From Haloarcula halophila (lineage in GTDB: Archaea; Halobacteriota; Halobacteria; Halobacteriales; Haloarculaceae): a DNA stretch of 64,000 bases. The translations under genes and the position numbers were made by a program. Of this stretch, positions 51,230-60,259 are shown piece by piece. Where the stretch lies: positions 124,001 to 188,000 of the forward strand of contig NZ_CP119559.1 in the NCBI RefSeq assembly GCF_029278565.1, read 5' to 3'. Each line of letters starts with the position of its first letter. Position 1 is the first letter of the stretch. The notes below the pieces were generated by a model. It searched no databases. It saw nothing but the letters and a program-made list of their open reading frames with translations, and was not told the DNA's origin.

Positions 51230-52310
51230 GGACCGCTCGCTGCTCTCCGACGCTCGGCTCCGGATCGCCAGACGGGACGTGGCCTCGCTCTCCCGGGAGA
51301 AGACGATCGTGCTGGCGTTGCTGATCCAGTTGTTCGTCGCCGGCTTCTCGTCGTTCCTGGTCGTCGGGCTGACCTCGCTGTACGACCCCGGCTCGGTCGC
51401 GACGAGCGAGGTCGAGGTCGCGATCACCGGCGACGCTCGGGCCGAACTCGTCGAGGCGTCCCGGGAACATCCCGAGACAGACGTGGTCGCCTTTGCCGAC
51501 GCAGAGCAGGCCCAACGGCAGTTCGACCGCGGTGAGGTGGACGCGCTGTTACGGGCCGACTATCAGGAGCGCGAGGAGAGCGACGGCCGGGCGATCGGAG
51601 TGACGGCGACGATCCCCGAGGGGAGTATCCGTTCGACACTGATCGTCGTCCAGATCAGGCAGTTGCTGGGGACGCTGGAACGACAGGAACGGCTCGACCG
51701 ATCGTTCTACCTCGACGAGCCGCCGGTCCCGCAACCGCCGGAGATCGGCGCCAGCCCGTACTTCGGGTTCACCTACACGGTGTTGATCCCGCTGTTGCTG
51801 TTCCTGCCGCCGTTCATCAGCGGCTCGGTCGCGGTGGACACGATCACCGAGGAGATCGAGCGCGGGACCCTGGAACTGCTCCGTGTCGCGCCCGTCTCGC
51901 TGCTGGACATCGTCGAGGGGAAGGCCCTGGGGATGACGGTCATCGCGCCGGCCCAGGCGCTGCTGTGGATCGGGTTGCTGTCGGCAAACGGGATCGCGGT
52001 CAGCAACGTCGTCCCGATCGTCCTGTTCGTGACGGCCATCTCCGTCATCGTCGTCGCGATCGGGTTGGTCCTCGGTGTCACGATGGGGCGGCGACGGCCT
52101 GCACAACTGCTGTACTCGGTGCTGACGCTGGTGATCTTCGGCGGGGCGGTCGTCCTGCCGGAACATCCGGCGACGACGATGGCGAAACTCGCCGTCGACA
52201 GTCCGACGACGCTGACCTACGCCCACGTGGGACTGATGGCCGCAGTGGCGGTCGGCGGATACCTGGTCGTCCGGCGATACGTCCGAACCGTCGAACCGGA
52301 GACGCTGTAG
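51222..52310 (+). CDS. ABC-2 type permease
   Basis: A 362-aa membrane subunit. The first helix is ETIV-type IVLALLIQLFVAGFSSFLVVG (about 25-45). An exported domain follows (about 60-180) with VAFADAEQAQRQFDRGEVDALL, typical of NatB/YhaP-like permeases. Five further helices come after FTYTVLIPLLLFLPPFISGS, with the EEIERGTLELLRVAPVSLLDIVEGK loop contacting the ATPase. It overlaps the permease-protease gene, completing the exporter. Confidence 0.9.
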   Translation: MSEDRSLLSDARLRIARRDVASLSREKTIVLALLIQLFVAGFSSFLVVGLTSLYDPGSVATSEVEVAITGDARAELVEASREHPETDVVAFADAEQAQRQFDRGEVDALLRADYQEREESDGRAIGVTATIPEGSIRSTLIVVQIRQLLGTLERQERLDRSFYLDEPPVPQPPEIGASPYFGFTYTVLIPLLLFLPPFISGSVAVDTITEEIERGTLELLRVAPVSLLDIVEGKALGMTVIAPAQALLWIGLLSANGIAVSNVVPIVLFVTAISVIVVAIGLVLGVTMGRRRPAQLLYSVLTLVIFGGAVVLPEHPATTMAKLAVDSPTTLTYAHVGLMAAVAVGGYLVVRRYVRTVEPETL

Positions 52311-52340
52311 CTTTTTGTCCTCGCCGGCCCGCGTGTCGGT

Positions 52341-53318
52341 ATGGAGTACACGACACTCGGTTCGACGGGGATGGAGGTCAGCCGCATCTGCTTGGGCTGT
52401 ATGAGCTTCGGGACCCCCGACTGGCGCGAGTGGGTCCTCGACGAGGAGGAGAGCCGCGAGGTCATCGAACGCGCGATCGATCTGGGGATCAACTTCTTCG
52501 ACACCGCGAACATGTACTCGCTGGGCGAGTCCGAGCGCGTGCTGGGGACCGTCCTCGACGACTACGACCGCGACGCCCAGGTCGTCGCCACGAAGGGGTA
52601 TTTCCAGATGGACGAGGACGACCCCAACTCCGGGGGGCTCTCCCGGAAGGCCCTCGAACAGGAACTGGACAACTCCCTGGCTCGGTTGGGGATGGACACC
52701 GTCGACCTCTATCAGATCCACCGCTGGGACTACGACACGCCGATCGAGCAGACGATGCGGACCCTCGACGATGCGGTCCGGCGGGGGAAGGCCCGCTACG
52801 TCGGCGGCTCCTCGATGTGGGCTCACCAGTTCGCCCACTCACAGCGGGTCAGCGAGCGGGCGGGACTGGAGCGGTTCGAGACGATGCAAAACCACTACAA
52901 CCTCCTCTATCGGGAGGAGGAACGCGAGATGCTCCCGCTCTGTGATCGGGAAGGGATCGGCGTGATCCCCTGGAGTCCGCTGGCACGCGGCTACCTGACC
53001 CGGCCCCACGAGGAGTTCGAGGCGACCACGCGCGGGGAGACCGACGACTACGCCCGGGAACACCCCTACTTCGAGGGCGGCGGCCGCGAGGTCAACGAGC
53101 GCGTCGAGGAACTGGCCGACGAGTACGACGCCTCGATGGCCCAGATCGCACTGGCGTGGGTGCTGGAACAGGACGCCGTCGACGCCCCGATCGTCGGGAC
53201 TTCCAGCGTGGAACACCTGGAAGAAGCCGTCGAAGCCCTGGAGATCGACCTCTCGGACGGCGACGTCGAGTGGCTGGAAGCGCCCTACGAACCGGTCCGC
53301 GTCTCGGGCCACGAGTGA
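52341..53318 (+). CDS. Aldo/keto reductase
   Basis: A 325-aa NADPH-dependent TIM-barrel oxidoreductase. The catalytic tetrad is Asp54, Tyr59 (FFDTANMYSLGESE), Lys85 (VVATKGYF) and His127 (LYQIHRWD). The nucleotide site is VIPWSPLARGYL and the C-terminal IVGTSSVEHLEEAVEAL. It is closest in appearance to the YajO/Gpr-type group. It lies 30 bp after the ABC operon and may be co-transcribed, though nothing ties it to transport. Confidence 0.93.
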   Translation: MEYTTLGSTGMEVSRICLGCMSFGTPDWREWVLDEEESREVIERAIDLGINFFDTANMYSLGESERVLGTVLDDYDRDAQVVATKGYFQMDEDDPNSGGLSRKALEQELDNSLARLGMDTVDLYQIHRWDYDTPIEQTMRTLDDAVRRGKARYVGGSSMWAHQFAHSQRVSERAGLERFETMQNHYNLLYREEEREMLPLCDREGIGVIPWSPLARGYLTRPHEEFEATTRGETDDYAREHPYFEGGGREVNERVEELADEYDASMAQIALAWVLEQDAVDAPIVGTSSVEHLEEAVEALEIDLSDGDVEWLEAPYEPVRVSGHE

Positions 53319-53345
53319 GGCTGTCGGCCGAACGCAGCGTTCGCT

Positions 53346-53364
53346 CCATCGCTCGAAACGATGG
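53346..53364 (+). terminator. Hairpin after aldo/keto reductase gene
   Basis: CCATCG-CTCGAAA-CGATGG forms a 6-bp stem 28 bp after the reductase stop, followed by ATTTGC. A smaller GAACG-CAG-CGTTC repeat lies directly upstream (53330-53342). Together they look like a transcription end. Confidence 0.4.
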
Positions 53365-53445
53365 ATTTGCTCGATCTCCAAAACATTCTAGAGGCTACAT
53401 TTATTACGCTCGGTCGCCGAGGTCCTTGTACGGTGTCTGGTACCA

Positions 53446-53724
53446 ATGCACAACCCCGAATCGAACGGGACCGACGGTCGTCGCTCGGAACCGTGCTGTC
53501 AGTCCGCCAGTAGCTTCGAGCACTGGCTGACGGGACTGGTCGGCCTCGCCGTGACGGCTCTCGTCGCCCTCGTCGCGTACTCCTCGGTCGTCTCGATGGC
53601 CGAGCCGCTCCAGTATCTCTCCTCGACGGCAGTTCTCTTCCTCTTTATCTCGCTCTGGATCGCCGTCTGGGCCGTCCTGGAGGTCCTCTGGGAGTGGCGT
53701 GCGGGGCGGCTGTTCGCCGGCTGA
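53446..53724 (+). CDS. Small two-helix membrane protein
   Basis: A 92-aa protein. A polar N-terminus with a CC pair (EPCCQSAS) is followed by two hydrophobic helices (LTGLVGLAVTALVALVAYSSV, AVLFLFISLWIAVWAVLEVL) and a short basic end. TTTATTA at about 53399-53405 may be the TATA element. No family was recognised. It is convergent with the small zinc-knuckle gene. Confidence 0.65.
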   Translation: MHNPESNGTDGRRSEPCCQSASSFEHWLTGLVGLAVTALVALVAYSSVVSMAEPLQYLSSTAVLFLFISLWIAVWAVLEVLWEWRAGRLFAG

Positions 53725-53730
53725 CTGTCG

Positions 53731-53961
53731 TTACGGAACCCGTCCGCCGGCACCACTCTGTTCGTCCTCCCGTGGATGCTGGAACAGCCGAACCAGCGGC
53801 GTCCCGTCGTCGGTGCTGACCGGTTCGACACAGACCCGGTCGAACCGGCTGTCGTCGCCGAGTTCGACCAGCAACCCCTCGTCGTGGAGCGATGCCGACG
53901 AGAACGCGCTCCCACAGACCGGACAGACGACGGGCTCGTCCGGTTCCGTGTCTTCGCTCAC
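53731..53961 (-). CDS. Small CxxC protein
   Basis: A 76-aa acidic protein with a single clear zinc knuckle (VVCPVCGSAF) near the N-terminus and ending LFQHPREDEQSGAGG. It overlaps the macro-domain gene by 4 bp and is downstream of it on the same strand, so the two are co-translated. Its function is unknown. Confidence 0.7.
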   Translation of the reverse strand: MSEDTEPDEPVVCPVCGSAFSSASLHDEGLLVELGDDSRFDRVCVEPVSTDDGTPLVRLFQHPREDEQSGAGGRVP

Positions 53962-54458
53962 CCGCGGACCTCCGTTGCGACCCGCTGTATCGTCTCGTAA
54001 TCGTCGTCCGAGTACGCGATCAGGCGCACGTCGGTCAGCGACGCCGGTTCGAACCCGTCGACGACATCACAGATGATGCGGACGCCGTCCTCGAAGTCAA
54101 AGCCGGCGATCCCACAGCCGATCGCCGGGAGGACGAGCGACTCACACGAGAGCGCGTCCGCTTCCGCGAGCGCGTTCCGCGTGGCGTCCCGGATACTCCG
54201 GGCTGTCGACTGGCCGCCTGGTGGCATCGCGGCGGCGTGAACGACGTAGTCGGCGTCGAGGTCGTAGGCGTCGGTCGTCGCGACGCCGCCGAGGTCCACC
54301 GGTCCCTTTGCGACGGCCTCGTCGGGCAGACCTGACCCCGCGGCCCGCTTGAGCGCGCCAGCGACGCCCGATCCCATCCGCAAGCTCGTGTTCGCAGCGT
54401 TGACCAGTGCGTCGGCCGACTGCTGGGCGATGTCTCCCTGGATGACCTCGAACTCCAT
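53958..54458 (-). CDS. Macro-domain ADP-ribose hydrolase
   Basis: A 166-aa single macro domain. It contains the substrate loop VNAANTSLRMGSGVAGAL (equivalent to the NAAN...GGGV motif) and VLPAIGCGIAGFDFEDGV (phosphate loop). Such proteins remove ADP-ribose from proteins or hydrolyse O-acetyl-ADP-ribose, the by-product of sirtuins. A sirtuin is encoded 12 kb away, but no linkage is implied by context. MEFEVIQGDIA is the usual N-terminus. Confidence 0.92.
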   Translation of the reverse strand: MEFEVIQGDIAQQSADALVNAANTSLRMGSGVAGALKRAAGSGLPDEAVAKGPVDLGGVATTDAYDLDADYVVHAAAMPPGGQSTARSIRDATRNALAEADALSCESLVLPAIGCGIAGFDFEDGVRIICDVVDGFEPASLTDVRLIAYSDDDYETIQRVATEVRG

Positions 54459-54555
54459 ACGCGAGCGGTCGGCGTGAGCGCAAAAAGAACTACTGGCGAT
54501 CCCTGTGACTCACTCTCACGAAACCCGCAACCCCCTCCAGTCCCTACCGTCGAGT

Positions 54556-55236
54556 ATGGACCTGTTGCGCATGGACTGGCGCGACGTTGGGTTCCTGCAC
54601 TGGGCGGTCGACCCCGAGACGGTCGCCGAGACGCTCCACGACCGGCTGTCGGTCGACACCTACGACGGTGACGCCTACCTCGGTGTCGTCCCCTTCCGGA
54701 TGGCCGACATCAGGCCCCGCGGGAGCCCGATCGGCCGATCCTTCGGCGAGTTGAACCTCCGGACATACGTCGAGGCCGACGGCGTCCCCGGCGTCTACTT
54801 CTACAACCTCGACGCCGACGACGCGCTGGGGGTCGGTGTCGCCCGCCGACTGTTCCAGTTGCCGTACTACCGCGCCCGGATGCGCGTCGACCGGCGGGAC
54901 GGGGCGGTCCGGTTCCGGAGCCGCCGGACCCACGACGGCGTCCCCGCCGCCAGGTTCGACGCCAGTTACGAACCCGACGGTGTCGCGACGACGCCGGAAC
55001 CGGGCTCGCTGCCGGCGTTCCTCGTCGAGCGGTACCGCTTCTACGTCGACAGCGACGGGGGACAGCTCTACTACGCCGACATCGACCACGAACCTTGGGA
55101 CCTTCGACCCGGCGCGGCGACGGTCCGGCGGAACGACCTGTTCGAGGCAAACGGGTTCGCCACTCCCGACGGTGAACCGCTCGTCCACGTCAGCGACGGA
55201 CTCCCGGTCACCGCCGGACGACTCCACCGGCTCTGA
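54556..55236 (+). CDS. DUF2071 (YqjF-like) protein
   Basis: A 226-aa protein of the DUF2071/COG3361 family. MDWRDVGFLHWAVDPETV and PPRL-like segments open it, then YLGVVPFRMADIRPRG, FGELNLRTYVEADGVPGVYFYNLD and a C-terminal HEPWDLRPGAATVRRNDLFEANGF. The fold is related to acetoacetate decarboxylase-like barrels; its activity is unproven. The chosen ATG at 54556 begins MDLLRMDW; ATGs 15 nt and 51 nt away are possible. A diverged relative follows 39 bp downstream. Confidence 0.88.
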   Translation: MDLLRMDWRDVGFLHWAVDPETVAETLHDRLSVDTYDGDAYLGVVPFRMADIRPRGSPIGRSFGELNLRTYVEADGVPGVYFYNLDADDALGVGVARRLFQLPYYRARMRVDRRDGAVRFRSRRTHDGVPAARFDASYEPDGVATTPEPGSLPAFLVERYRFYVDSDGGQLYYADIDHEPWDLRPGAATVRRNDLFEANGFATPDGEPLVHVSDGLPVTAGRLHRL

Positions 55237-55275
55237 GGCCGGCAGACTGATGGCCCGACGCCGCTCACTCTCACT

Positions 55276-55962
55276 GTGCTCTCGCTCACTCCGCTGGAGG
55301 CGACGATCGGGCCGGTCTCGTTCTGTCACTGGCCCGTCGACAGGTCGGGGGTCGCCGGGGCGGTCCCCGGGTGGGCGACCGTCGAGACGGCCGACGACAC
55401 CGCCTGGCTGACGGCAGTCGGATACACCGTCGAGTCGATCCGGGCGTTGGGCCGGTCTATCGGCGGCCCCACGGATGTCGTCACCGTCCAGGTACCGGTC
55501 CGTGGCCCCGCCGACCAGCGCGGGGCGTATCCGCTCGCGGTCTTTCTGCCGCGGGGACGGCTCTCGGAGGCGCTCTCGCTGTTTTCCTTCCCGGTGGAAC
55601 CCGCTTCCGTCGAGCACTCTATCAACCGCGGTTGCCTGCGACGGACCGTCACCGTCGCGGACCGACAGCGACTCGCCGTCGAGCACGACGCCGATCTCGA
55701 CGTAGCTTCGGCCGCGCCGCCGGACTCGCTGGCGGGCTTTCTCGCGGACCGCGAGCGGTATTTCCTCGACGGCCCCCCGGGCAGGGTGTTGGTCTGTAGC
55801 GTCGGCCAGCCGACCTGGCGACTCCAGAGCGTGGCCGGAACCTGTCGGGAACAGCTGTTCTCGTGGCTGAGTCTCCCCGCAGCGACTGGTGAGCCGCTCG
55901 TCCACGCCAGCCCGGGCGGGACGATCGCACTCGCTCCGCCGGTCCCGACCGGACTGGACTGA
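55276..55962 (+). CDS. Diverged DUF2071-like paralogue
   Basis: A 228-aa protein starting at GTG. It keeps the layout of its neighbour: FCHWPVD near the start, the block GPPGRVLVCSVGQPTWRLQSV aligned with GQLYYADIDHEPWDLRPG, and GEPLVHASPGG near the end aligned with GEPLVHVSDG. The middle has lost the FGELNLRTYV block. It is probably a tandem duplicate under relaxed or changed selection. This relation was judged by eye and needs a profile comparison. Confidence 0.7.
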   Translation: MLSLTPLEATIGPVSFCHWPVDRSGVAGAVPGWATVETADDTAWLTAVGYTVESIRALGRSIGGPTDVVTVQVPVRGPADQRGAYPLAVFLPRGRLSEALSLFSFPVEPASVEHSINRGCLRRTVTVADRQRLAVEHDADLDVASAAPPDSLAGFLADRERYFLDGPPGRVLVCSVGQPTWRLQSVAGTCREQLFSWLSLPAATGEPLVHASPGGTIALAPPVPTGLD

Positions 55963-56003
55963 CCGTGGGGTACAGTTAGTATCCCGCGGGGAGGTTATCG
56001 TCC

Positions 56004-56633
56004 ATGGTCGGAACGGAACGGGCCAGTCTCTGGGCGGGTCTCGTCTCGGTGGTGGTGACGAACGCCGCGATCCTGTCGGCGACGCTGGCATCACCGGGGT
56101 TTCGCTGGACCGACAACGCCCTCTCGAACCTCGGACAGCCCGGTCACGCCGTCGCGACGCCGCTGACGACGCTGTTGTTCGACGGCGGCCTCGTCGTCGG
56201 CGGCGTGGTCGGGATCGGCTTCGCCTACGCGCTCTGGACCGCCAGCGGGACCGTCGGGCGGGCCGCCGTCCCGGTGTTCGTCGCGGCGATGGTCTCGATG
56301 GCCGGGATCGGCGTGTTCCCGCAGTCACAGCCGCTGCACGGCCCCGTCGCGATCGGGTTCTACGTCCTCTCGATGGGAGCGATGGCACTCTCCGGGATCG
56401 GTGCGCTCGTCACCGGTGGCCCCCGATACGCCGCGGTTACGCTCGCCCTGACCGCGCTCCACGTCGGCGTCTGGTACGGCTGGAGCACCGGCGGTCCAGT
56501 GTTCCGTGACGGGCTCGCGATCCCGGAAGCGGCCGGCGCGGCCGTGGTCACCGTGTGGGTCGTCCTCGTCGCGGTCACGCACCGTCGGCCACTGTGGACC
56601 CTCGCCGGCGGACCGGACGACAGTGAACGCTAA
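56004..56633 (+). CDS. DUF998 membrane protein
   Basis: A 209-aa protein with six hydrophobic helices. PGFRWTDNALSNLGQPGHAVA after helix 1 and GIGVFPQSQPLHGPVAIGFYVLS mid-protein are the DUF998 hallmarks (asparagine/serine loop and FP...H loop). Its function is unknown. It lies just ahead of the second ABC exporter (27 bp) and may belong to that transcript. Confidence 0.88.
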   Translation: MVGTERASLWAGLVSVVVTNAAILSATLASPGFRWTDNALSNLGQPGHAVATPLTTLLFDGGLVVGGVVGIGFAYALWTASGTVGRAAVPVFVAAMVSMAGIGVFPQSQPLHGPVAIGFYVLSMGAMALSGIGALVTGGPRYAAVTLALTALHVGVWYGWSTGGPVFRDGLAIPEAAGAAVVTVWVVLVAVTHRRPLWTLAGGPDDSER

Positions 56634-56660
56634 GTCCGTGGCGTGGCATCTGGGAACATC

Positions 56661-57383
56661 ATGGTTGCCATCGAGACGACGGGCCTCGCCCGGCGGTTCG
56701 GCGACGTGACGGCACTGGCCGACCTCACGCTGACCGTCGACGACGGCGCGCTGTTCGGCCTGCTCGGTCCGAACGGCTCCGGGAAGACGACGACGATCGA
56801 ACTGTTGACCGGCCAGCGCGAACCCAGTGACGGGAGCGCGCGAGTCGTCGGGGAAGACCCCGCCACGGACCCGCTCGCGGTCCGGCGGGCCATCGGCATC
56901 CTCCCCGAGCGCGAGGACCCGCCGAGTTTTCTCACGCCCAGAGAGTACCTCACGTTCGTCGGCGAGGTCCGGGCGGTCGAGGATATCGAGTCCCGCATCG
57001 GCGAGTGGGCCGAGCGGCTGGAGTTCGAGGGCGTCTTGGAGGCGCTCGCGACGGGGCTCTCGGAGGGCGAGCGCCAGCGGGTGATGCTCGCGGCGGCGTT
57101 CCTCCACGAGCCGGAGTTGGTCTTCATCGACGAGCCGCTGGTCAACCTCGACCCGATCATGCAGGAACAGGTCAAACAGCAGCTGGCGGCCTACTGCGAG
57201 GCAGGCAACACGGTCTTTCTCTCGACGCACTACGTCGACGTGGCGGCCGAACTCTGTAGCCACGTCGGGATTCTCGACGGCGGCCGTCTCGTCGCGGAGT
57301 GCGATCCCCGCGGGATGTCCGAGGACGAACTGCTGGAGTACTTCATCGCGGAGGTGGGTGCCCGGCCGGAGGCGACCGCATGA
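56661..57383 (+). CDS. ABC transporter ATP-binding protein
   Basis: A 240-aa ATPase. Walker A is GPNGSGKT (36-43), signature LSEGERQRVMLAAAFL, Walker B LVFIDEPLVNLDP. It is shorter than the ATPase at 48428 and lacks its C-terminal tail. The ATG at 56661 is preferred over an in-frame GTG at 56643. It overlaps the permease gene by 4 bp (ATGA). Confidence 0.93.
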   Translation: MVAIETTGLARRFGDVTALADLTLTVDDGALFGLLGPNGSGKTTTIELLTGQREPSDGSARVVGEDPATDPLAVRRAIGILPEREDPPSFLTPREYLTFVGEVRAVEDIESRIGEWAERLEFEGVLEALATGLSEGERQRVMLAAAFLHEPELVFIDEPLVNLDPIMQEQVKQQLAAYCEAGNTVFLSTHYVDVAAELCSHVGILDGGRLVAECDPRGMSEDELLEYFIAEVGARPEATA

Positions 57384-58780
57384 CCGCCGCCGTCTTCCGC
57401 TGGATGGTCCTGGAGGAGTGGCGGCTCCACAGCGACCTCTTCGGCGGCGCCCGGTTCGGCGCGTTCCCGCTGGCGATCGCGGCCCTGACCGGGCTGGCGA
57501 CCTGGCTGCTGGGCGTGACAGGTACCGGGTCGGCTACGGTCGCCGGCGGTCTCGTCGCCCTGGTCGCCTTCTTCGGGCTCCAGGTCGGGACCATCGGGCT
57601 CGTCGGCCGTGACGCGCTCCGTGACGTACTCGGTGACGTGACGCTGCTGGTCTTCTCGGCCCGGACGCTGCCGCTGTCTTTCCGGCGTTTGCTCGCGACG
57701 TTTCTGGTGAAAGACGTCTGTTACTACGCCGCGCTCGTGTTGACGCCGGTCGTCGCGGGCTACGGCGTCGTCGCGGTCCTCACGGGCGGTTCAGTCGCCA
57801 GCGTGGCGCTCCTGTGGGTCGCCGTCGTCGCGGCATTCGCCTTCGGCGCGTCGCTTTCGATCACGCTCATCGCGGTCGCCAGCCGGGCCAAAGCGGCACT
57901 GCTGGCTCTACTGGCTGTCGGGACTGTCGCAGTCCTGGTCGGGAACGTCGATCCGGTGGCGTACACGCCCTACGCGCTCTACGCGGCACCCAGCCCCGCG
58001 ACAGCCGTCCAGGGGCTCGCTCCGACGGCGGTGCTGGCAGTCGCCGGCGTCTGGCTGTTCGATCCGACTACCGACGCCGACGGCGGTGGGGGGAGTCGCT
58101 GGCTCGACGGGCTGTTCACGACCGTCTCCGATCCGCTCGCGCGGCGGTCGCTCCTCGCCGTCAGCCGTTCCTCGGGGTCGGTCTCGAAGGTCGCGTTCTC
58201 GATGGGTGTCCTGTTCCTGGTGACGGCGCTGTTGCTGGAGCAGGTGACACAGGCGACGGGAATCCGCCCCCATTCGGGGATCGCCTTCGGGACGTTGCTG
58301 GGGCTCGGGACGTTCACGACGTATAGCTGGGTGACGCAGTTCGACGATCCCCGCGAGTACCTGCGGTTCCCGGTGACGTACGGGCGGGTTTTCCGGTCGC
58401 TTCGGCTGGCCTACCTCGCGCTCTCGCTGGCCGCCGGTGTGGCGTATCTCGCACTCGCAGCGCTGTGGTTCCCGGCCCCGCGGCTCGCGGTCGGCGTCCT
58501 CGTCCTCCCGGGTGTCGCAGTGTACATCTTCGGGGTGACGGCCTTCGTCACCGGGCTCTCGCCGAACGAACTGCTGTTCGATACGCCGCTGTTCCTGGCG
58601 TTCGGCGCAGCGCTGGGCGCACTCGCGGTCCCGTTGCTCGTCGCTGCGCTGGCAGTCACTGCCGCGCCGACGCTGCTGACTGTCGGTTCGGTGGCGCTCG
58701 CAACCGTCGCGGGCGTGATCGGCGCGTGGCTCACTCGCCGTGCTGGTCCCCGTTGGGACCGCCGACTCCGTTCGTCCTGA
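57380..58780 (+). CDS. ABC-2 type exporter permease
   Basis: A 466-aa membrane protein with about 12 hydrophobic helices and no large exported domain, unlike the permeases at 49-52 kb. The N-terminal EEWRLHSDLFGG helix likely contacts the ATPase, and DPREYLRFPVTYGRVFRSLRLAYLALS is a later coupling-type loop. Transport substrate is unknown. Translationally coupled to its ATPase. Its stop lies 60 bp before the next kinase gene. Confidence 0.85.
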   Translation: MTAAVFRWMVLEEWRLHSDLFGGARFGAFPLAIAALTGLATWLLGVTGTGSATVAGGLVALVAFFGLQVGTIGLVGRDALRDVLGDVTLLVFSARTLPLSFRRLLATFLVKDVCYYAALVLTPVVAGYGVVAVLTGGSVASVALLWVAVVAAFAFGASLSITLIAVASRAKAALLALLAVGTVAVLVGNVDPVAYTPYALYAAPSPATAVQGLAPTAVLAVAGVWLFDPTTDADGGGGSRWLDGLFTTVSDPLARRSLLAVSRSSGSVSKVAFSMGVLFLVTALLLEQVTQATGIRPHSGIAFGTLLGLGTFTTYSWVTQFDDPREYLRFPVTYGRVFRSLRLAYLALSLAAGVAYLALAALWFPAPRLAVGVLVLPGVAVYIFGVTAFVTGLSPNELLFDTPLFLAFGAALGALAVPLLVAALAVTAAPTLLTVGSVALATVAGVIGAWLTRRAGPRWDRRLRSS

Positions 58781-58840
58781 GTCCAGGTCAGGTGGCTATA
58801 AGTACGGATGTACCGATTACCCGGTACGATAGCTAGAGGA

Positions 58841-60223
58841 ATGACAGGCAGCTACCAGATACGGGCACTCGTTGTCGACGACAGCGACTTCTTCGCCGAG
58901 ATGACCGCCGACACACTGTCGGAAAAGCACGGGATCGACGCGACGGCGGTGAACAACCCCGAGAGTGCGCTGGAACGGATTCGAGCGGAGTCGTTCGACT
59001 GTGTCGTCAGTGACTACGAGATGCCCGAGATGGACGGTCTGGAGCTGTTGCGCTCGATCCGGCAGTTCGAACCGACGCTCCCCTTTATTCTCCTGACGGG
59101 TCGGGGAGACGAGGAGACGGCGAGCGAAGCGATCGCTGCCGGCGTCGCCGATTATCTCCTGAAACTCGAAGTCGTCGAAGACAAGCAGTACGGCCGCCTC
59201 GCCAACCGCATCGAGAACGTCGTCTCACAGAACCGGACACGCAAGAAGTTCGAGTCGCTCGTCGAGAACTCCCCGGACGGGATCGCCCAGTTGGACACTG
59301 ACGGGCGGTTACTGTCTGTCAACCCGGCGATGGCGGATCAACTCCGTGGGGAACGGACCGAACTGACCGACCGACAACTGACAGCTGTCATGGACACCGA
59401 AACCGCGACTGCCCGTATCGAAGCGACACGTGAGGCCGTCGAAACCGGTGACCCCGTTCACACCGAAGATACTGTCGCCGGCCGATACTACAGCAACCAG
59501 TTCGTCCCCGTCGACGGCCACCGGGGAACCGACTGGGTCCAACTCGTCTCCCGGGATATCACCGAACGGATCGAGCGCGAGCAGGAACTCCAGCGCCAGA
59601 ACGAACGTCTCGACCAGTTCGCCAGCGTCGTCAGCCACGACCTCCGGAACCCGCTCAACGTCGCAAACAGCGCGCTGGACCTGCTGTCGGAACCGGACGA
59701 CGAGACCGAAGCCGAGTACCACGCGAAGATCGACCGGTCCCTGGATCGGATGGCCGCGATCATCGACGACGTGCTCGCACTGGCCCGGAACGGCCAGACC
59801 GTCGACGAGCCCTCGGTCGTCTCGCTGTCGACGATCGCGACCGACGCCTGGGACTACGTCGAGACTGTCGAATCTGAGCTGATCGTCACCGACGACTTCA
59901 CGTTCCGGGCCGACCCCGGCCGTCTCCGGGACATGCTCGCGAACGCCTTCCGTAACGCCGTCGAGCACAACGACAGTCCTGTCACTGTCGAAGTCGGGAC
60001 GCTGACCGACGGAACCGGCTTCTACGTCGCCGACGACGGTGACGGGATCGAGGACGGGGTCGACGACATCTTCCAGATGGGCAACTCCGCCAGCGAGGCG
60101 GGGACCGGCATGGGTCTGGCGATCGTCAGCGAGATCGCGACCGCCCACGGGTGGACGGTCGAGGCGACCGAGGGCGACACCGGCGGCGCGCGGTTCGAGG
60201 TGACCGGCGTCGATCCCGTGTGA
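58841..60223 (+). CDS. Receiver-PAS-histidine kinase hybrid
   Basis: A 460-aa soluble signalling protein. The receiver (1-125) has VVDDSDFF and Asp58 (CVVSDYEMPEMDG); a PAS domain (about 140-250) runs from FESLVENSPDGIAQLD to LVSRDITERIERE. HisKA has His266 (VVSHDLRNPLNVA) and HATPase_c has N box ANAFRNAVEHND and G motifs DDGDGIEDG and GTGMGLAI. The ATG at 58841 follows GAGGA at a proper distance; an ATG 33 nt upstream is less likely. Confidence 0.92.
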   Translation: MTGSYQIRALVVDDSDFFAEMTADTLSEKHGIDATAVNNPESALERIRAESFDCVVSDYEMPEMDGLELLRSIRQFEPTLPFILLTGRGDEETASEAIAAGVADYLLKLEVVEDKQYGRLANRIENVVSQNRTRKKFESLVENSPDGIAQLDTDGRLLSVNPAMADQLRGERTELTDRQLTAVMDTETATARIEATREAVETGDPVHTEDTVAGRYYSNQFVPVDGHRGTDWVQLVSRDITERIEREQELQRQNERLDQFASVVSHDLRNPLNVANSALDLLSEPDDETEAEYHAKIDRSLDRMAAIIDDVLALARNGQTVDEPSVVSLSTIATDAWDYVETVESELIVTDDFTFRADPGRLRDMLANAFRNAVEHNDSPVTVEVGTLTDGTGFYVADDGDGIEDGVDDIFQMGNSASEAGTGMGLAIVSEIATAHGWTVEATEGDTGGARFEVTGVDPV

Positions 60224-60259
60224 GACGGACTTTTGCCTCCCTGGCCCCAACCACCGCTG

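Noticed and set aside
41282-54458. Sirtuin and macro-domain protein as an ADP-ribose signalling system
   Set aside because: They are chemically related but 12 kb apart, in separate transcription units with unrelated neighbours, so no shared system can be claimed.
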